Assembly (NCBI GenBank): GCA_013824165.1
Contig: PNNH01000026.1
Span: 1-64,000, forward strand
DNA length: 64,000 nt
Reading direction: 5' to 3'
From: Methylibium sp.
GTDB taxonomy: Bacteria; Pseudomonadota; Gammaproteobacteria; Burkholderiales; Burkholderiaceae_C
Each line of letters starts with the position of its first letter. Position 1 is the stretch's first letter. The notes beneath the pieces were generated by a model. That model made no database searches. It was not told the origin of the DNA and saw only the letters and a list, made by a program, of their open reading frames with translations. The position numbers and the translations under genes are program-made. Positions 9,113 through 17,615 of this stretch are shown piece by piece.

Positions 9113-9694
9113 TCAAAAGCCCAGGCTCTGGCCCGCCCCCAGCAAGGTCGCCACGCCCAGCAGCGCAAAGATCGCCGCGGCTACGCCGTGCACCAGGCGC
9201 ACCGGGATCTTGTGGGCGATGCGGTCGCCCAGCAGCACGGCCGGCACGTTGGCGATCATCATGCCCAGCGTGGTGCCGGCCACCACGGCCCACAGCTCGT
9301 TAAAACGCGCTGCCATCGCCACGGTGGCGATCTGCGTCTTGTCGCCCATCTCGGCCAGGAAGAAGGCCACGATGGTGGTGCCCAGCACGCCCAGCTTGAA
9401 CTTGCCGCCGCCCTCGACCTCTTCGTCAATCTTGTCGGGGATCAGAGTCCAAATGGCCATCGCGACAAAGCCCACGCCGAGAATCCAGCGCAGCGCCTGC
9501 GGCGACAGCAGCGTGGTGATCCAGGCACCCAGGGCGCCGGCGCCGGCATGGTTGACCGCGGTGGCGATCAGGATGCCCAGGCAGATCGGTAGTGGCTTGC
9601 GAAAGCGGGCCGCCAGCAAGAAGGCCAGCAACTGGGTCTTGTCGCCGATTTCGGCCAGGGCCACGAGGCCGGTGGAGACGAGGAAGGCTTCCAT
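9113..9694 (-). CDS. mneA: UPF0016/GDT1-family manganese exporter (MneA type)
   Basis: Inner-membrane cation exporter of 193 aa with six predicted helices in two homologous halves. Each half carries the family signature: ALAEIGDKTQLLAFLLAARF near the start and FLAEMGDKTQIATVAMAARF in the second half. The acidic E-x-G-D-K/R-T motifs line the ion path. Members in Vibrio and other proteobacteria export Mn2+, and related GDT1/TMEM165 proteins move Mn2+ or Ca2+. The manganese riboswitch directly upstream supports Mn2+ as substrate. Single gene between the M16 peptidase gene and the TonB receptor gene. Confidence 0.92.
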   Translation of the reverse strand: MEAFLVSTGLVALAEIGDKTQLLAFLLAARFRKPLPICLGILIATAVNHAGAGALGAWITTLLSPQALRWILGVGFVAMAIWTLIPDKIDEEVEGGGKFKLGVLGTTIVAFFLAEMGDKTQIATVAMAARFNELWAVVAGTTLGMMIANVPAVLLGDRIAHKIPVRLVHGVAAAIFALLGVATLLGAGQSLGF

Positions 9695-9734
9695 GAGATG
9701 AGTTCACTCCGCGGCCTGAATGCAAGATCCAGCA

Positions 9735-9775
9735 TTGACCATGCCCCTGCGGCCGCTGCCCAGGTGCATGGTCAA
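9735..9775 (-). promoter_or_regulatory. Expression-platform hairpin of the Mn2+ riboswitch
   Basis: A perfect 10-bp inverted repeat (TTGACCATGC with GCATGGTCAA) encloses about 21 bases, with further CCTG/CAGG pairing inside. The arm nearest the RNA 5' end overlaps the conserved 3' segment of the aptamer (GACCTTTGACC). This hairpin and the folded aptamer should therefore exclude each other. No T tract follows, so control of translation or of Rho access is more likely than intrinsic termination. Confidence 0.6.
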
Positions 9776-9874
9776 AGGTCTTGCCAGGTGCGGACACTGC
9801 ACGCGCCATGCTTCGAGAACTGAAGCAAGTCTGTTGACGCGGGCCGGCATCTACGAATGCCGCGACTACTCCCC
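9770..9874 (-). ncRNA. yybP-ykoY-type manganese riboswitch aptamer
   Basis: On the minus strand the leader of the exporter gene begins with the signature GGGGAGTAG (9866-9874). It continues through GTCAACAGACTTG and ends with GGCAAGACCTTTGACC. These are the conserved blocks of the yybP-ykoY motif; the E. coli mntP leader has the same GGGGAGUAG, AUCAACA and GGCGAGACC elements. The family senses Mn2+. Its position about 75-180 bases ahead of a manganese exporter start is the classic arrangement. A -10-like TAGAAT (9888-9893) overlaps the stop codon of the upstream peptidase gene; I see no good -35. Confidence 0.88.
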
Positions 9875-9890
9875 AATGACAGACACAATT

Positions 9891-11363
9891 CTAGCGGAGC
9901 CGCAGCGTCGGGCTGGCAGGGTCCAGGCGCTGACGCGGGATCACCCAGGCGCCGGGGTCGAGCCGGCGCAGCCCGGCGCCGGCCGCGGACAGATCGGCCA
10001 CGATGACGCGGCGCAGCGCGTCAGCACGCCAATGGCGGCCGGCAAAAGCCTGCAAGGACTCGGCCGGCACCGCCTGCAAGGTCTCGGGCCAGGCCTCCAG
10101 CAGCGCCGGCGCAGCACCATCCTTCGCCAGGCGCGCCAGCATCCCCGCCAGGCCGGCGGTGGTCTCGAGCTGCCGGCCATGCTCGCCCAGCAGCGCACTG
10201 CGGCGGGCCAGCAGTTCGGGCGCGGCCACGGGCTCCTGACCCATGCGCTGCAGCTCGGCACCCAGCAGCACCACCGCCTCGGCCGCTTGCGCTGGCCGCG
10301 TCTGCAGGCCGGCCAGCAGGAGCCCGGCGCCAGGCAGCGATTCGGCCTCGCAGCTGACGCCATAAGACAGGCCGCGGCGGATGCGCAGCTCCTGGTTCAG
10401 CCGCGAGGAATAGCCCTGCCCCAGAACCGCCAGCGCCAGCCGTGCCTCGGCTTCGGATTCGCCCGCACCGGCATGCGGCGCCGTCAGCGCCACGGCGGCC
10501 TGGGCCGCACCGGGCCAGTCGACCAGCAGCGTGCGGGCCTGCAGCGGCAAGGGCTGCACGGGCGGCCGGGCCGGCAGCGGGCCGCTGCCGCTGCGCCAGT
10601 CACCAAACTGCTGGCGTGCAAGGGTGAGAGCCTCGTCCAGATCGATGTCGCCGGCCAGCAGCAGGCAGCTGGTCTCAGGCCGCAGGCGGCGCTGCTGCTC
10701 CAGCAGGTCACGGCGCTGGATGCGCCCCAGGCTGGCCGGCGTGGGCAGCTGCCCGGCCGGGCTCTCGCCCCAGTGCAGGCGCCGCGCCAGCAAGGCCGCC
10801 AGCTGCGCCGGATCGGCCAGCTGCTGCTCGCGGGCATCCAGCAGCTCTTCACGCACGCGGTCCAGGTCATCGGGCGACAGCAAGGGCTGCAGCGCCAGGT
10901 CGGCCAGCAGCTCCAGCGCGGCGTCCAGGTTCTGACGCGCCACCGTCAGGCCCAGGCTACCGGCGCGCGGTCCGCTGTCCAGCTCCAGGCTGGCGCCCAG
11001 GCTTTCGGCCGCAAAGGCCAGCTCGTCGGCGTTCTGCGGCTCGCCTTCGCGCACAGCACCCCGGCCGAGCAGTTGCAGATGCAGCTGCGCCAGCCCGGCC
11101 TTGGGCGCCGGATCGCCCAGGCTGCCCAGGTCTGTCATCAGCAGGCGCGCGCTGACCAGCGGCAGGCCGCGCCGTTCGGCCACCAGCAGGCGCAGGCCGT
11201 TGGGCAGGCGGGCCTCGGCCAGCCTGGGGCGAGGCAGCGGCAACTCTGGGCCTGGCGGTGGTGGGCGGTCAAACCCTTGAGCGCGCAGTCCCGGCGCTAG
11301 CGCCAGCGGCAGTGCCAGCCCTGCCAGCAGCGCGTGGCGTCGGCGCAGGTTGGCGCCCTTCAT
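9891..11363 (-). CDS. M16-family peptidase-like protein lacking the zinc motif
   Basis: Predicted exported protein of about 490 aa, with an Arg-rich signal (LRRRHALLAG) ending around AQG. It has the two-lobed M16B fold: the N-terminal LPNGLRLLVAERRGLPLVS strand region and a C-terminal half with the GYSSRLNQELRIRRGLSYGV motif typical of M16 subunits. Where active members have HxxEH this one has LHLQL, so it should not bind zinc. It is probably the non-catalytic partner of the next protein upstream. The start at 11363 overlaps that gene's stop as ATGA. Such active/inactive pairs are common in proteobacteria. Confidence 0.87.
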   Translation of the reverse strand: MKGANLRRRHALLAGLALPLALAPGLRAQGFDRPPPPGPELPLPRPRLAEARLPNGLRLLVAERRGLPLVSARLLMTDLGSLGDPAPKAGLAQLHLQLLGRGAVREGEPQNADELAFAAESLGASLELDSGPRAGSLGLTVARQNLDAALELLADLALQPLLSPDDLDRVREELLDAREQQLADPAQLAALLARRLHWGESPAGQLPTPASLGRIQRRDLLEQQRRLRPETSCLLLAGDIDLDEALTLARQQFGDWRSGSGPLPARPPVQPLPLQARTLLVDWPGAAQAAVALTAPHAGAGESEAEARLALAVLGQGYSSRLNQELRIRRGLSYGVSCEAESLPGAGLLLAGLQTRPAQAAEAVVLLGAELQRMGQEPVAAPELLARRSALLGEHGRQLETTAGLAGMLARLAKDGAAPALLEAWPETLQAVPAESLQAFAGRHWRADALRRVIVADLSAAGAGLRRLDPGAWVIPRQRLDPASPTLRLR

Positions 11364-12742
11364 GTCATCACCCCCGCCTTGCGGCTCTCGTACAGCACGG
11401 TCTGCCGCGGCGCCTTCAGCAGCCACTGCTGCAGCACCCGCTGCAGCTCGACCACGCCGACGCCCTGCGTAGCCGCCAGCTCACGCTCGGCCGCCTGCGC
11501 ATCGCCGCGCAGCAGCAGCGATTCGCCCAGCAGCAGCGCCCGGCCCTCGGCGGTTTCGCGGGCCTGCAGTCCCTGCGTCAGCAGCTGCGCCTTGGCCTTG
11601 GCCAGCTCCTCGGCCAGCAGCGGTTCCTGGGCCAGGCGCTGCACTTCGCGCTGCAGCGCGCCGGCCAGGGTCTCGGCCGTCACACGGGCCTGCCCCGTGG
11701 CAATGGCATGCGCGACGATCAGGCCGGCCTCGGCATTCAGCATCAGCTCGAAGCCGGTGCTCTGCGCCAGGCGGCGGCGGTAGACCAGGCTTTCGTTGAA
11801 GCGGCCCGATTCGCCCAGCCCCAGCAGCGTGGCGGCCACGCGCAGCGCGGCGCCATCACCATGCGCCAGCGGCGGCCCCTGCCAAATCAAGGCGGCGGCG
11901 GGCTGTGGCGCCTGCAGCGCGGCGATGCGGTGAACGGTGTCGCGCTCGCGGGCCGGCTCGCTGATGTCCAGCCGCGGCAGCGGCTCGGCCGGCGCGCGGA
12001 TGCTGCCGAAGAAGTGATCGACCGCTGCATCCAGCCGGCTGGCGTCGAAGCGGCCGCTGACGATCAGCAGCGCGTTGTCGGGCCGGTAATGGCGCGCATG
12101 GAAGGCGCGCACCTCGTCCAGCGTGGCAGCTTCCAGCTCGGCCAGCTCGCCGACCACCGGACGGCGGTAAGGGTGGCGCTGGTAGCCCAGCCCGGGGATG
12201 GCGTGGAACAAGGGGCCGTAGGGTTCGCCCAGCACGCGCTGGCGCAACTCCTCCTTCACCACCTCGCGCTCGCTGTCGAAGTTGGCCTGGTCCACGTTCA
12301 GATTGGCCATGCGTTCGGCCTCGGCCCACAGCACCGGTTCCAGATGGTTGGCCGGCACCTGGCAGTGGAACACCGTGACATCAGGCGTGGTGAAGGCGTT
12401 GTTGCTGCCGCCCACATCCTCGGTCATGCGGTCGAACTGTTCGGCCGCCATATGGCGCGTGCTCTTGAACATTAGGTGTTCGAACAGATGCGCGAAGCCG
12501 GCGCGGCCTTGCGGGTCGTGCTTGCCGCCGACCCGGTACCAAAGCTGCACGCTGACGCTGCTGCCACCGGGCAGCGAATCCGGCAGGCTCAGCACGCTCA
12601 GGCCATTGGCCAGCCGGCGCTGGCGCGGCGCCAGCGGGGGCAGCAGCGCCGCCTGCGGCAGCGGCGCCGGCCAGGCAAAACCTGACCCCATCATCAAGGC
12701 GCCCGCCAGAAACTGGCGGCGCCGGCACGGCATGCTTGTCAT
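11360..12742 (-). CDS. M16-family zinc metallopeptidase, Tat-type signal
   Basis: Predicted periplasmic zinc peptidase of about 460 aa. The inverted zinc motif HLFEH is present in the segment GRAGFAHLFEHLMF, with the downstream glutamate region VKEELRQRV. The N-terminus carries a twin-arginine-like CRRRQFLAG followed by a hydrophobic run. Three ATGs are possible (12754, 12742, 12733) and none has a clear Shine-Dalgarno; I chose the middle one. It is translationally coupled to the inactive M16 partner. The two probably assemble into one clam-shell protease that degrades peptides in the periplasm; the substrate is unknown. Confidence 0.88.
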   Translation of the reverse strand: MTSMPCRRRQFLAGALMMGSGFAWPAPLPQAALLPPLAPRQRRLANGLSVLSLPDSLPGGSSVSVQLWYRVGGKHDPQGRAGFAHLFEHLMFKSTRHMAAEQFDRMTEDVGGSNNAFTTPDVTVFHCQVPANHLEPVLWAEAERMANLNVDQANFDSEREVVKEELRQRVLGEPYGPLFHAIPGLGYQRHPYRRPVVGELAELEAATLDEVRAFHARHYRPDNALLIVSGRFDASRLDAAVDHFFGSIRAPAEPLPRLDISEPARERDTVHRIAALQAPQPAAALIWQGPPLAHGDGAALRVAATLLGLGESGRFNESLVYRRRLAQSTGFELMLNAEAGLIVAHAIATGQARVTAETLAGALQREVQRLAQEPLLAEELAKAKAQLLTQGLQARETAEGRALLLGESLLLRGDAQAAERELAATQGVGVVELQRVLQQWLLKAPRQTVLYESRKAGVMT

Positions 12743-12763
12743 GCCCGCAAGCATAAAGACAAA

Positions 12764-12787
12764 GGCCGGCGACAGCGCGGCCGGCCT
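12764..12787 (-). terminator. Terminator after the phospholipase/PEP-CTERM operon
   Basis: On the minus strand, AGGCCGGC and GCCGGCCT arms around a short loop are followed by TTGTCTTT. It lies 26 bases past the stop of the PEP-CTERM gene ending at 12813 and just ahead of the M16 gene. It therefore separates the two transcription units. Confidence 0.6.
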
Positions 12788-12812
12788 CCAGCTCTTGCGG
12801 AGCCGCTGTCGT

Positions 12813-13493
12813 TCAATCCTGACGGCGGCGGCGCAGCACGGCGCCCAGCGTCAGCAGGCCCAGTGCCATCAATGCATAGCTCTGCGGCTCGGGCACAGGG
12901 GCCAGCGTGAAGGCCAGGTTGTCGGCGTAGCCGTCGTTGTCACCCGAGACCAGGCGCTGCATCGACAGATCGAAGCTGATCTTCGTCGTACCCACCGGCA
13001 CCAGGCCGCTGGCCTCCCGGTACAGCAGGCCGGTCTGATTGCCCCGGTCGGCCGGCGTCACGGAAGCCAGCTCGGCGTTGCCCAGCACATTGCTGGCGGC
13101 GTCCAGGAAGGACACGTACAGGTAGGCGTTGTCGGTCTGATCGCTCCAGCCGCCCAGCCAGCCGGACAGCTTGTAGCCGACCGTGCCGCTGGCGATGTCG
13201 GCGGCATTGGCGCTGACGTCGACGGTCTGGAAGCCCGCGGCGTAGTCCACGCCAGAGCCGCCGACGAACAGGAAGCCGCCGCGGTCGGTCGGGCCGGGCT
13301 GGGTCGGCTTGACCCAGTTGCCGCTGTACTCGACCGCTTCGAACAGCGGCGTGCCGGCATAGGCGGACCAGCCGGCCGGGCCAGATTCGGCATTGCCGTT
13401 GATGATCAGATTGCTGCCGTAGCTGGCAGCCTGGGCCGAGCCGGCCAGGGCCAGCAGCAGGGCGGCAGCGCCGCGGATCAGGGAGGTTTGCAT
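12813..13493 (-). CDS. PEP-CTERM sorting domain protein
   Basis: Secreted or envelope protein of 226 aa with unknown function. A signal peptide ends near AQA (residue 23). The middle region is beta-rich with many Gly, Asn and aromatic residues (for example SNLIINGNAESGP) and resembles the carbohydrate-binding-like folds common in this class. The C-terminus has the sorting signal: PEPQSYALM, a hydrophobic helix and RRRRQ. Exosortase would recognise and process this; no exosortase gene lies in the window. It is encoded 54 bp after the phospholipase C gene on the same strand, so probably co-transcribed. Confidence 0.85.
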   Translation of the reverse strand: MQTSLIRGAAALLLALAGSAQAASYGSNLIINGNAESGPAGWSAYAGTPLFEAVEYSGNWVKPTQPGPTDRGGFLFVGGSGVDYAAGFQTVDVSANAADIASGTVGYKLSGWLGGWSDQTDNAYLYVSFLDAASNVLGNAELASVTPADRGNQTGLLYREASGLVPVGTTKISFDLSMQRLVSGDNDGYADNLAFTLAPVPEPQSYALMALGLLTLGAVLRRRRQD

Positions 13494-13547
13494 GAGAGTC
13501 TTTCGCTAGGTTCGGATGCGGGTGAGAGGAAGCTGGGGGACGCTGAA

Positions 13548-15749
13548 TCAGGCCGGCAGCTGGTACTTGTTGAGCAGGGCCTGGCCTTCCATCGCGGGGT
13601 CGCTGATCGAAGGCTTGCCGGTCTCCAGGTGGCCGGCGAAGCGACGGCTGAAATCGGCCTGGCCGGTGACGCGCACGCTGAAGTCGTACCAGTAGGCGCT
13701 CTGCACCAGCGGCAGGCGGATGCGGCCGGTCGAGCCCTGCGCCAGGCGCAGGCGCTGCGCCGGCGTGGCGTAGTACTTGTTGGCGCTGAGCACGAACTCG
13801 CAGGCCATGCTGCCGCTGTTGCTGAAGTCGACGATCAGCTCGCCGCTGCTGCGCTCGTAGCTGACGCGCACATCCGGATTGGGCTGGGCGGCGGCGGCCA
13901 CGCGGCGCGCATTGCCAGTGAAGTGGCGGTGGTAGCCGTTCGGTCCCAGCACCCACAGGTCGTAGGCGCCGCTGGCAGCGGGCGTCCAGCTGTCCTTCAA
14001 CTGGCGGCCGGCCTCGACGGTGAAGCGGCGCGGCAGCGCGGCCAGGTCGAGTCGGTCGTAGACATGGAACACGGCCGCGCCACTGCCGCTGTTGACGAAG
14101 CTGAGTTCAACGCGGGTGGAACCGACGCGGCCGGCATTCGGCTGGATCAGAGCGTGGGTGTGCAGCTCATAGGGCAGTGCACGCGCCGGGCGCGGGCCGC
14201 TGGCCTGCACCGGCGCCGTGACGCTGGTGGGCGTGGCCGGTGTGGTGGTGCCGGGCAGCGCACGGGCGCGGGTGGCCAAGGCAAGCGTGGCCGGCAGGCT
14301 GGCGAAGAACGCGCTGTCAGACGGGTCGGCGAAGTTGAAGGCCGAGCTCAGGTCGCCGCAGACGGCGCGGCGCCAGGCGCTGATATTCGGCTCCATCACA
14401 CCGAAGCGCTTCTCAATGAAGCGGATCACCGAGGTGTGGTCGGCGACTTCGGAGTTGACCCAGCCGCCCTTGCTCCACGGCGAGATCACATACATCGGCA
14501 CGCGCGGACCGACGCCGTAAGGGCGGTGCAGATAGCTGGCGGTGGCGCCGTTGAGGATCTCGCAGTACTCGCCCGTGGTGTCCACGGTCGAGGCACCGGC
14601 GCGCTGCGCCTTGGCGGGGTCGGCATCCCAGGCGATATAAGACGGCGCGGCCGGCGGCGGCATGTGGTCGAAGAAGCCGTCGTTCTCGTCGAAGTTGATG
14701 AACAGCACGGTCTTGGCCCAGACCTCGGGATTGGCGGTCAGTGCATCCAGCACCTTGGACGTGTAGTCGGCGCCCTGGGCCGGGCTGGACGGGCCGGGAT
14801 GCTCCGAGCCTTCGGCGGTGGCGACGATCCAGCTGACCTGTGGCAGCTTGCCTGCCAGCACGTCTTCCTTGAGCTTGTCGAGGTCGCGCGTGCTGACGCC
14901 GCGGTCCTTGAGCTGCTGCGAGTAGCCGGGGCGGCCGTACCAGGCGTCGCGGAAGGTCTTGAAGCCGGCCAGCGAATTGTCGGTGAAGTTGTCCGCCATG
15001 TTCTGGTAGACCTGCCAGCTGATGCCGGCCGATTGCAGGCGCTCGGGATAGGTGGTCCAGGTGTAGTCGTCGGCGGGGTTCTCGTTGAACCAGTCGTGGC
15101 TGTTGTCGGTGGACGGGCCGTTGCCGCGACGCAGCGGGTCATTGGTGCCGGTCCACAGGAACAGGCGGTTGGTGTTGGTGCCGGTCTGCGAGCTGCAGTG
15201 GTAGTGGTCGCACAGCGTGAAGGCGTTGGCCAGCGCGAACTGGAAAGGCAGGTCGCTCTGCTTGAAGTAACCCATCGAGTGGTTCTGCTTGGCCTTGGGC
15301 CAGGCGTCCATGCGGCCCAGATCCCAGGCGGCCTGGGCGTCGGGCCAGCTGTGCGGCGTGCCGGACACGCGCATATGCGCGAAGTTCTGCTCGGTGTTCA
15401 GGTGGAATGGGGCGATCGCCACCGGGCCGGCGCTGCTGCCGGGACGGCCGGGCGTGCTGCCGCCGGTGGTGGGCTGCACCCACACCGACTTGCCGGCCAC
15501 GATGCCGGCACGGTCCAGCACCGGCACCGGGAAGGGATCGGCGAAACCGCGCACACCGTTGAGCGTGCCGAAGTAGTGATCAAAGGAGCGGTTCTCCTGG
15601 GTCAGGATGACGATGTGCTCGACATCCTTGATGGTGCCGGTGCGGTTGTTGGCCTGGATGGCCAGCGCGCGCTGGATGGCTGGCGGGAAGGCGTTGAGCG
15701 CGGCGGCAGCACCCAGGCTGCGCAGAAAGTCGCGGCGTTGATTCGTCAT
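13548..15749 (-). CDS. plcN: Phosphocholine-preferring phospholipase C (non-hemolytic type)
   Basis: Predicted secreted phospholipase C of 733 aa, hydrolysing phosphatidylcholine or related lipids to diacylglycerol and phosphorylated head group. A Tat signal (RRDFLRSLGAAAA) opens the protein. The catalytic alkaline-phosphatase-superfamily domain follows, with the nucleophile-bearing motif ILTQENRSFDHYFG near residue 52 and downstream metal-site segments such as NFDENDGFFDHMPPP. The last 180 residues form two repeated beta domains (DUF756-type), one starting near YELHTHALIQPN. Length and order match the Pseudomonas/Burkholderia PlcN-PlcH family. GAGGAATT precedes the ATG. It sits between two PEP-CTERM genes, which is unusual for this family. 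Confidence 0.92.
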   Translation of the reverse strand: MTNQRRDFLRSLGAAAALNAFPPAIQRALAIQANNRTGTIKDVEHIVILTQENRSFDHYFGTLNGVRGFADPFPVPVLDRAGIVAGKSVWVQPTTGGSTPGRPGSSAGPVAIAPFHLNTEQNFAHMRVSGTPHSWPDAQAAWDLGRMDAWPKAKQNHSMGYFKQSDLPFQFALANAFTLCDHYHCSSQTGTNTNRLFLWTGTNDPLRRGNGPSTDNSHDWFNENPADDYTWTTYPERLQSAGISWQVYQNMADNFTDNSLAGFKTFRDAWYGRPGYSQQLKDRGVSTRDLDKLKEDVLAGKLPQVSWIVATAEGSEHPGPSSPAQGADYTSKVLDALTANPEVWAKTVLFINFDENDGFFDHMPPPAAPSYIAWDADPAKAQRAGASTVDTTGEYCEILNGATASYLHRPYGVGPRVPMYVISPWSKGGWVNSEVADHTSVIRFIEKRFGVMEPNISAWRRAVCGDLSSAFNFADPSDSAFFASLPATLALATRARALPGTTTPATPTSVTAPVQASGPRPARALPYELHTHALIQPNAGRVGSTRVELSFVNSGSGAAVFHVYDRLDLAALPRRFTVEAGRQLKDSWTPAASGAYDLWVLGPNGYHRHFTGNARRVAAAAQPNPDVRVSYERSSGELIVDFSNSGSMACEFVLSANKYYATPAQRLRLAQGSTGRIRLPLVQSAYWYDFSVRVTGQADFSRRFAGHLETGKPSISDPAMEGQALLNKYQLPA

Positions 15750-15762
15750 GATGGAATTCCTC

Positions 15763-16350
15763 TCAGTTCGATGCGGGGCGGCGGCGGCGGGCCACCCAGC
15801 CGACCACGGCCAGGCCGGACAGCAGCAGCGCGTAGGTCTGCGGTTCGGGCACGGCGGTGGTGAAGCTCAGGTCGTCCATCACGAACTCGCCGTGGTTGGC
15901 GCTGCTGATGCGGACCGCGTCGACCAGGCCGGCGTAGCCGCTGGCCAGGAAGGTGGGCGTCTCGGACGGGTCCAGCAGGGCCGACTGGTGCACCAGCGTG
16001 CCGCCGGAGAAGAGCTGGAAGCTCAGGCCGGCGCCACCCAGGCCGGCGAAGTAGGCACCTTCGAACTGCACCGCCTGACCGAAGTCGATCAGGCTGCTGG
16101 CGTCGTCGGCACCGAAGCCGGTGGTGATGCGACCGGCACCCGAATTCGCCGTGTAGGGCGCGGCCGGCGCGCTGAAGGCGGTCCAGCCGCCCAGCGACCA
16201 GTTCAGGCCGCCGTAGTTCATCGGCACCACGCCATCCAGCAGGTCGTCGAAGTTGAGCACCGTCGTCGCTGCCGAGGCCGACAGCGCCGAGGCCAGCAAG
16301 ACGGCCGATAACACGGTCGACCGCAAAGCCCAAGGCATTAGTTCACGCAT
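15763..16350 (-). CDS. PEP-CTERM sorting domain protein
   Basis: Secreted envelope protein of 195 aa with unknown function. The signal peptide ends near ASA (about residue 28). The body begins TTVLNFDDLLDG, a pattern seen in many PEP-CTERM proteins whose fold resembles a jelly-roll. The C-terminal sorting signal is PEPQTYALLLSG, a hydrophobic segment, then ARRRRP. The start at 16350 is set by a strong GAGGAGGGG six bases upstream; an ATG at 16476 would add 42 unlikely residues. First gene of an apparent three-gene operon, only 13 bp before the phospholipase C gene. Confidence 0.87.
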   Translation of the reverse strand: MRELMPWALRSTVLSAVLLASALSASAATTVLNFDDLLDGVVPMNYGGLNWSLGGWTAFSAPAAPYTANSGAGRITTGFGADDASSLIDFGQAVQFEGAYFAGLGGAGLSFQLFSGGTLVHQSALLDPSETPTFLASGYAGLVDAVRISSANHGEFVMDDLSFTTAVPEPQTYALLLSGLAVVGWVARRRRPASN

Positions 16351-16498
16351 AAACCCCTCCTCTTGATTGATTGAGGGGCAATGTAGGCAGCGAGTTTGAA
16401 TGCTTGAAGTCAGTTCAGAGACAGGCGCACAGCTGGGCGGCAGCCGCACCGGCATGCGGCACACTGCCCTTGTCACACGTCTGTCGCGGGAGGACCCG

Positions 16499-16888
16499 AT
16501 GAAATTCGCCTACACCATTGTTTACGTGGCCGATGTCGCCGCATCGCTGGACTTTTTCGAGCGCGCCTTCGGGCTGGCACGCCGCTTTCTGCATGAGTCA
16601 GGCGCCTATGGCGAGCTGGAGACCGGCGGCACGGCGCTGGCCTTCTGCCAGCACGAGACGGCGCGCGACAGCCTGGGCTGCGACTATCTGGCAGCCGATG
16701 CCAGCCCGCGCCCGCTGGGCATCGAGCTCGGCCTGGCCACCGCCGATGTGCAGGCCGCCTTCGAGCGCGCTGTCCGTGCTGGGGCCGCGGTAGTGGCAGC
16801 GCCACTCACCAAGCCCTGGGGACAGACGGTGGCCTATGTGCGCTGTCCGGATGGCAGCCTGGTCGAGCTGTGCACGCCAATGGCATGA
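16499..16888 (+). CDS. VOC-family (glyoxalase/bleomycin-resistance fold) protein
   Basis: Small cytoplasmic protein of 129 aa with one vicinal-oxygen-chelate domain. It starts with the typical TIVYVADVAASLDFFERAFG strand-helix unit. It ends with TVAYVRCPDGSLVELCTP, where the final Glu is the usual metal ligand in this fold. GGGAGGA precedes the start. It overlaps the DinB-family gene by four bases. VOC proteins range from dioxygenases to resistance proteins, and the substrate cannot be inferred. Confidence 0.88.
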   Translation: MKFAYTIVYVADVAASLDFFERAFGLARRFLHESGAYGELETGGTALAFCQHETARDSLGCDYLAADASPRPLGIELGLATADVQAAFERAVRAGAAVVAAPLTKPWGQTVAYVRCPDGSLVELCTPMA

Positions 16889-17493
16889 ATGCCATGGACG
16901 CACCCACCGCAGCCAGCCAGCCGCTGGCCCACCATTTGCTCAGCATGGCCTACAACAACGCCTGGGCCAATGAGCGCCTGCTGAGCGCCTGCGCGCAGCT
17001 GAGCCCGGCGGCGTTCAGTGCGCCGCGCGTTGGTTTCTTTCCGTCCATCCGCGCGACGCTGAACCACAACCTGACGGTCGACTGGTTCTATCTTGCGGCG
17101 CTGGAGCGTGAACTGCGCGGCGCGCCGCCCGATCCAGACTGCTACCGCTACTTCGCTGAGCGCGAACCGATGCTCGACTGCGCCTCGCTGCACGCGGCGC
17201 AGGCTGAAGCGGACCGGCGCCTGCTGGCCTACTGCGGGGCGCAGCGCGATGCCGAGCTGCAGCGGCCGGTGACGATCGCGCGCCCGGGACGAGAGCAAAT
17301 CGACAGCCGGTTGCGCCTGCTGGCCCATCTGTTCCAGCACCAGATCCACCATCGCGGCCAGGTGCACGCGATGCTCAGCGACACCCCGGTCGCCCCGCCG
17401 CAGCTCGATGAATTCTTCTGTGCCGGTGAGGCCGAGCTGCGCGCTGCCGAGTTCGCGCGCCTGGGCTGGAGCGAGGCGCAGGTCTGGGGCTGA
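16885..17493 (+). CDS. DinB-family protein
   Basis: Cytoplasmic four-helix-bundle protein of 202 aa. The sequence begins after an ATGA overlap with the VOC gene. It contains the metal-binding histidine pattern of DinB proteins: His in TLNHNLTVDWFY and the pair in LFQHQIHHRGQVHAML. Members of this superfamily include thiol-dependent transferases (mycothiol, bacillithiol); in proteobacteria the role is mostly unknown. Its coupling to a VOC protein suggests small-molecule detoxification, which is inference. Confidence 0.87.
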   Translation: MNAMDAPTAASQPLAHHLLSMAYNNAWANERLLSACAQLSPAAFSAPRVGFFPSIRATLNHNLTVDWFYLAALERELRGAPPDPDCYRYFAEREPMLDCASLHAAQAEADRRLLAYCGAQRDAELQRPVTIARPGREQIDSRLRLLAHLFQHQIHHRGQVHAMLSDTPVAPPQLDEFFCAGEAELRAAEFARLGWSEAQVWG

Positions 17494-17615
17494 CGCCGAT
17501 CAAAGCCGGCGCAGCAGGCACCGGACAGGCCGCCTGGATTTGCGCCAGCGCAAGGGCGGCCCTTGCAAATCGGCGCTCAATTCCATCACCCAAGGTTTGA
17601 CGATGGAGTGATGCC

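Noticed and set aside
9876..9893. A full sigma-70 promoter for the manganese exporter.
   Set aside because: A TAGAAT -10-like hexamer is present but no acceptable -35 box is visible at the usual distance.
12282..15863. A long open frame of nearly 1200 codons on the plus strand opposite the M16, PEP-CTERM and phospholipase genes.
   Set aside because: It runs across several real genes in another phase, shows no recognisable motif and has the same compositional bias. Not a gene.
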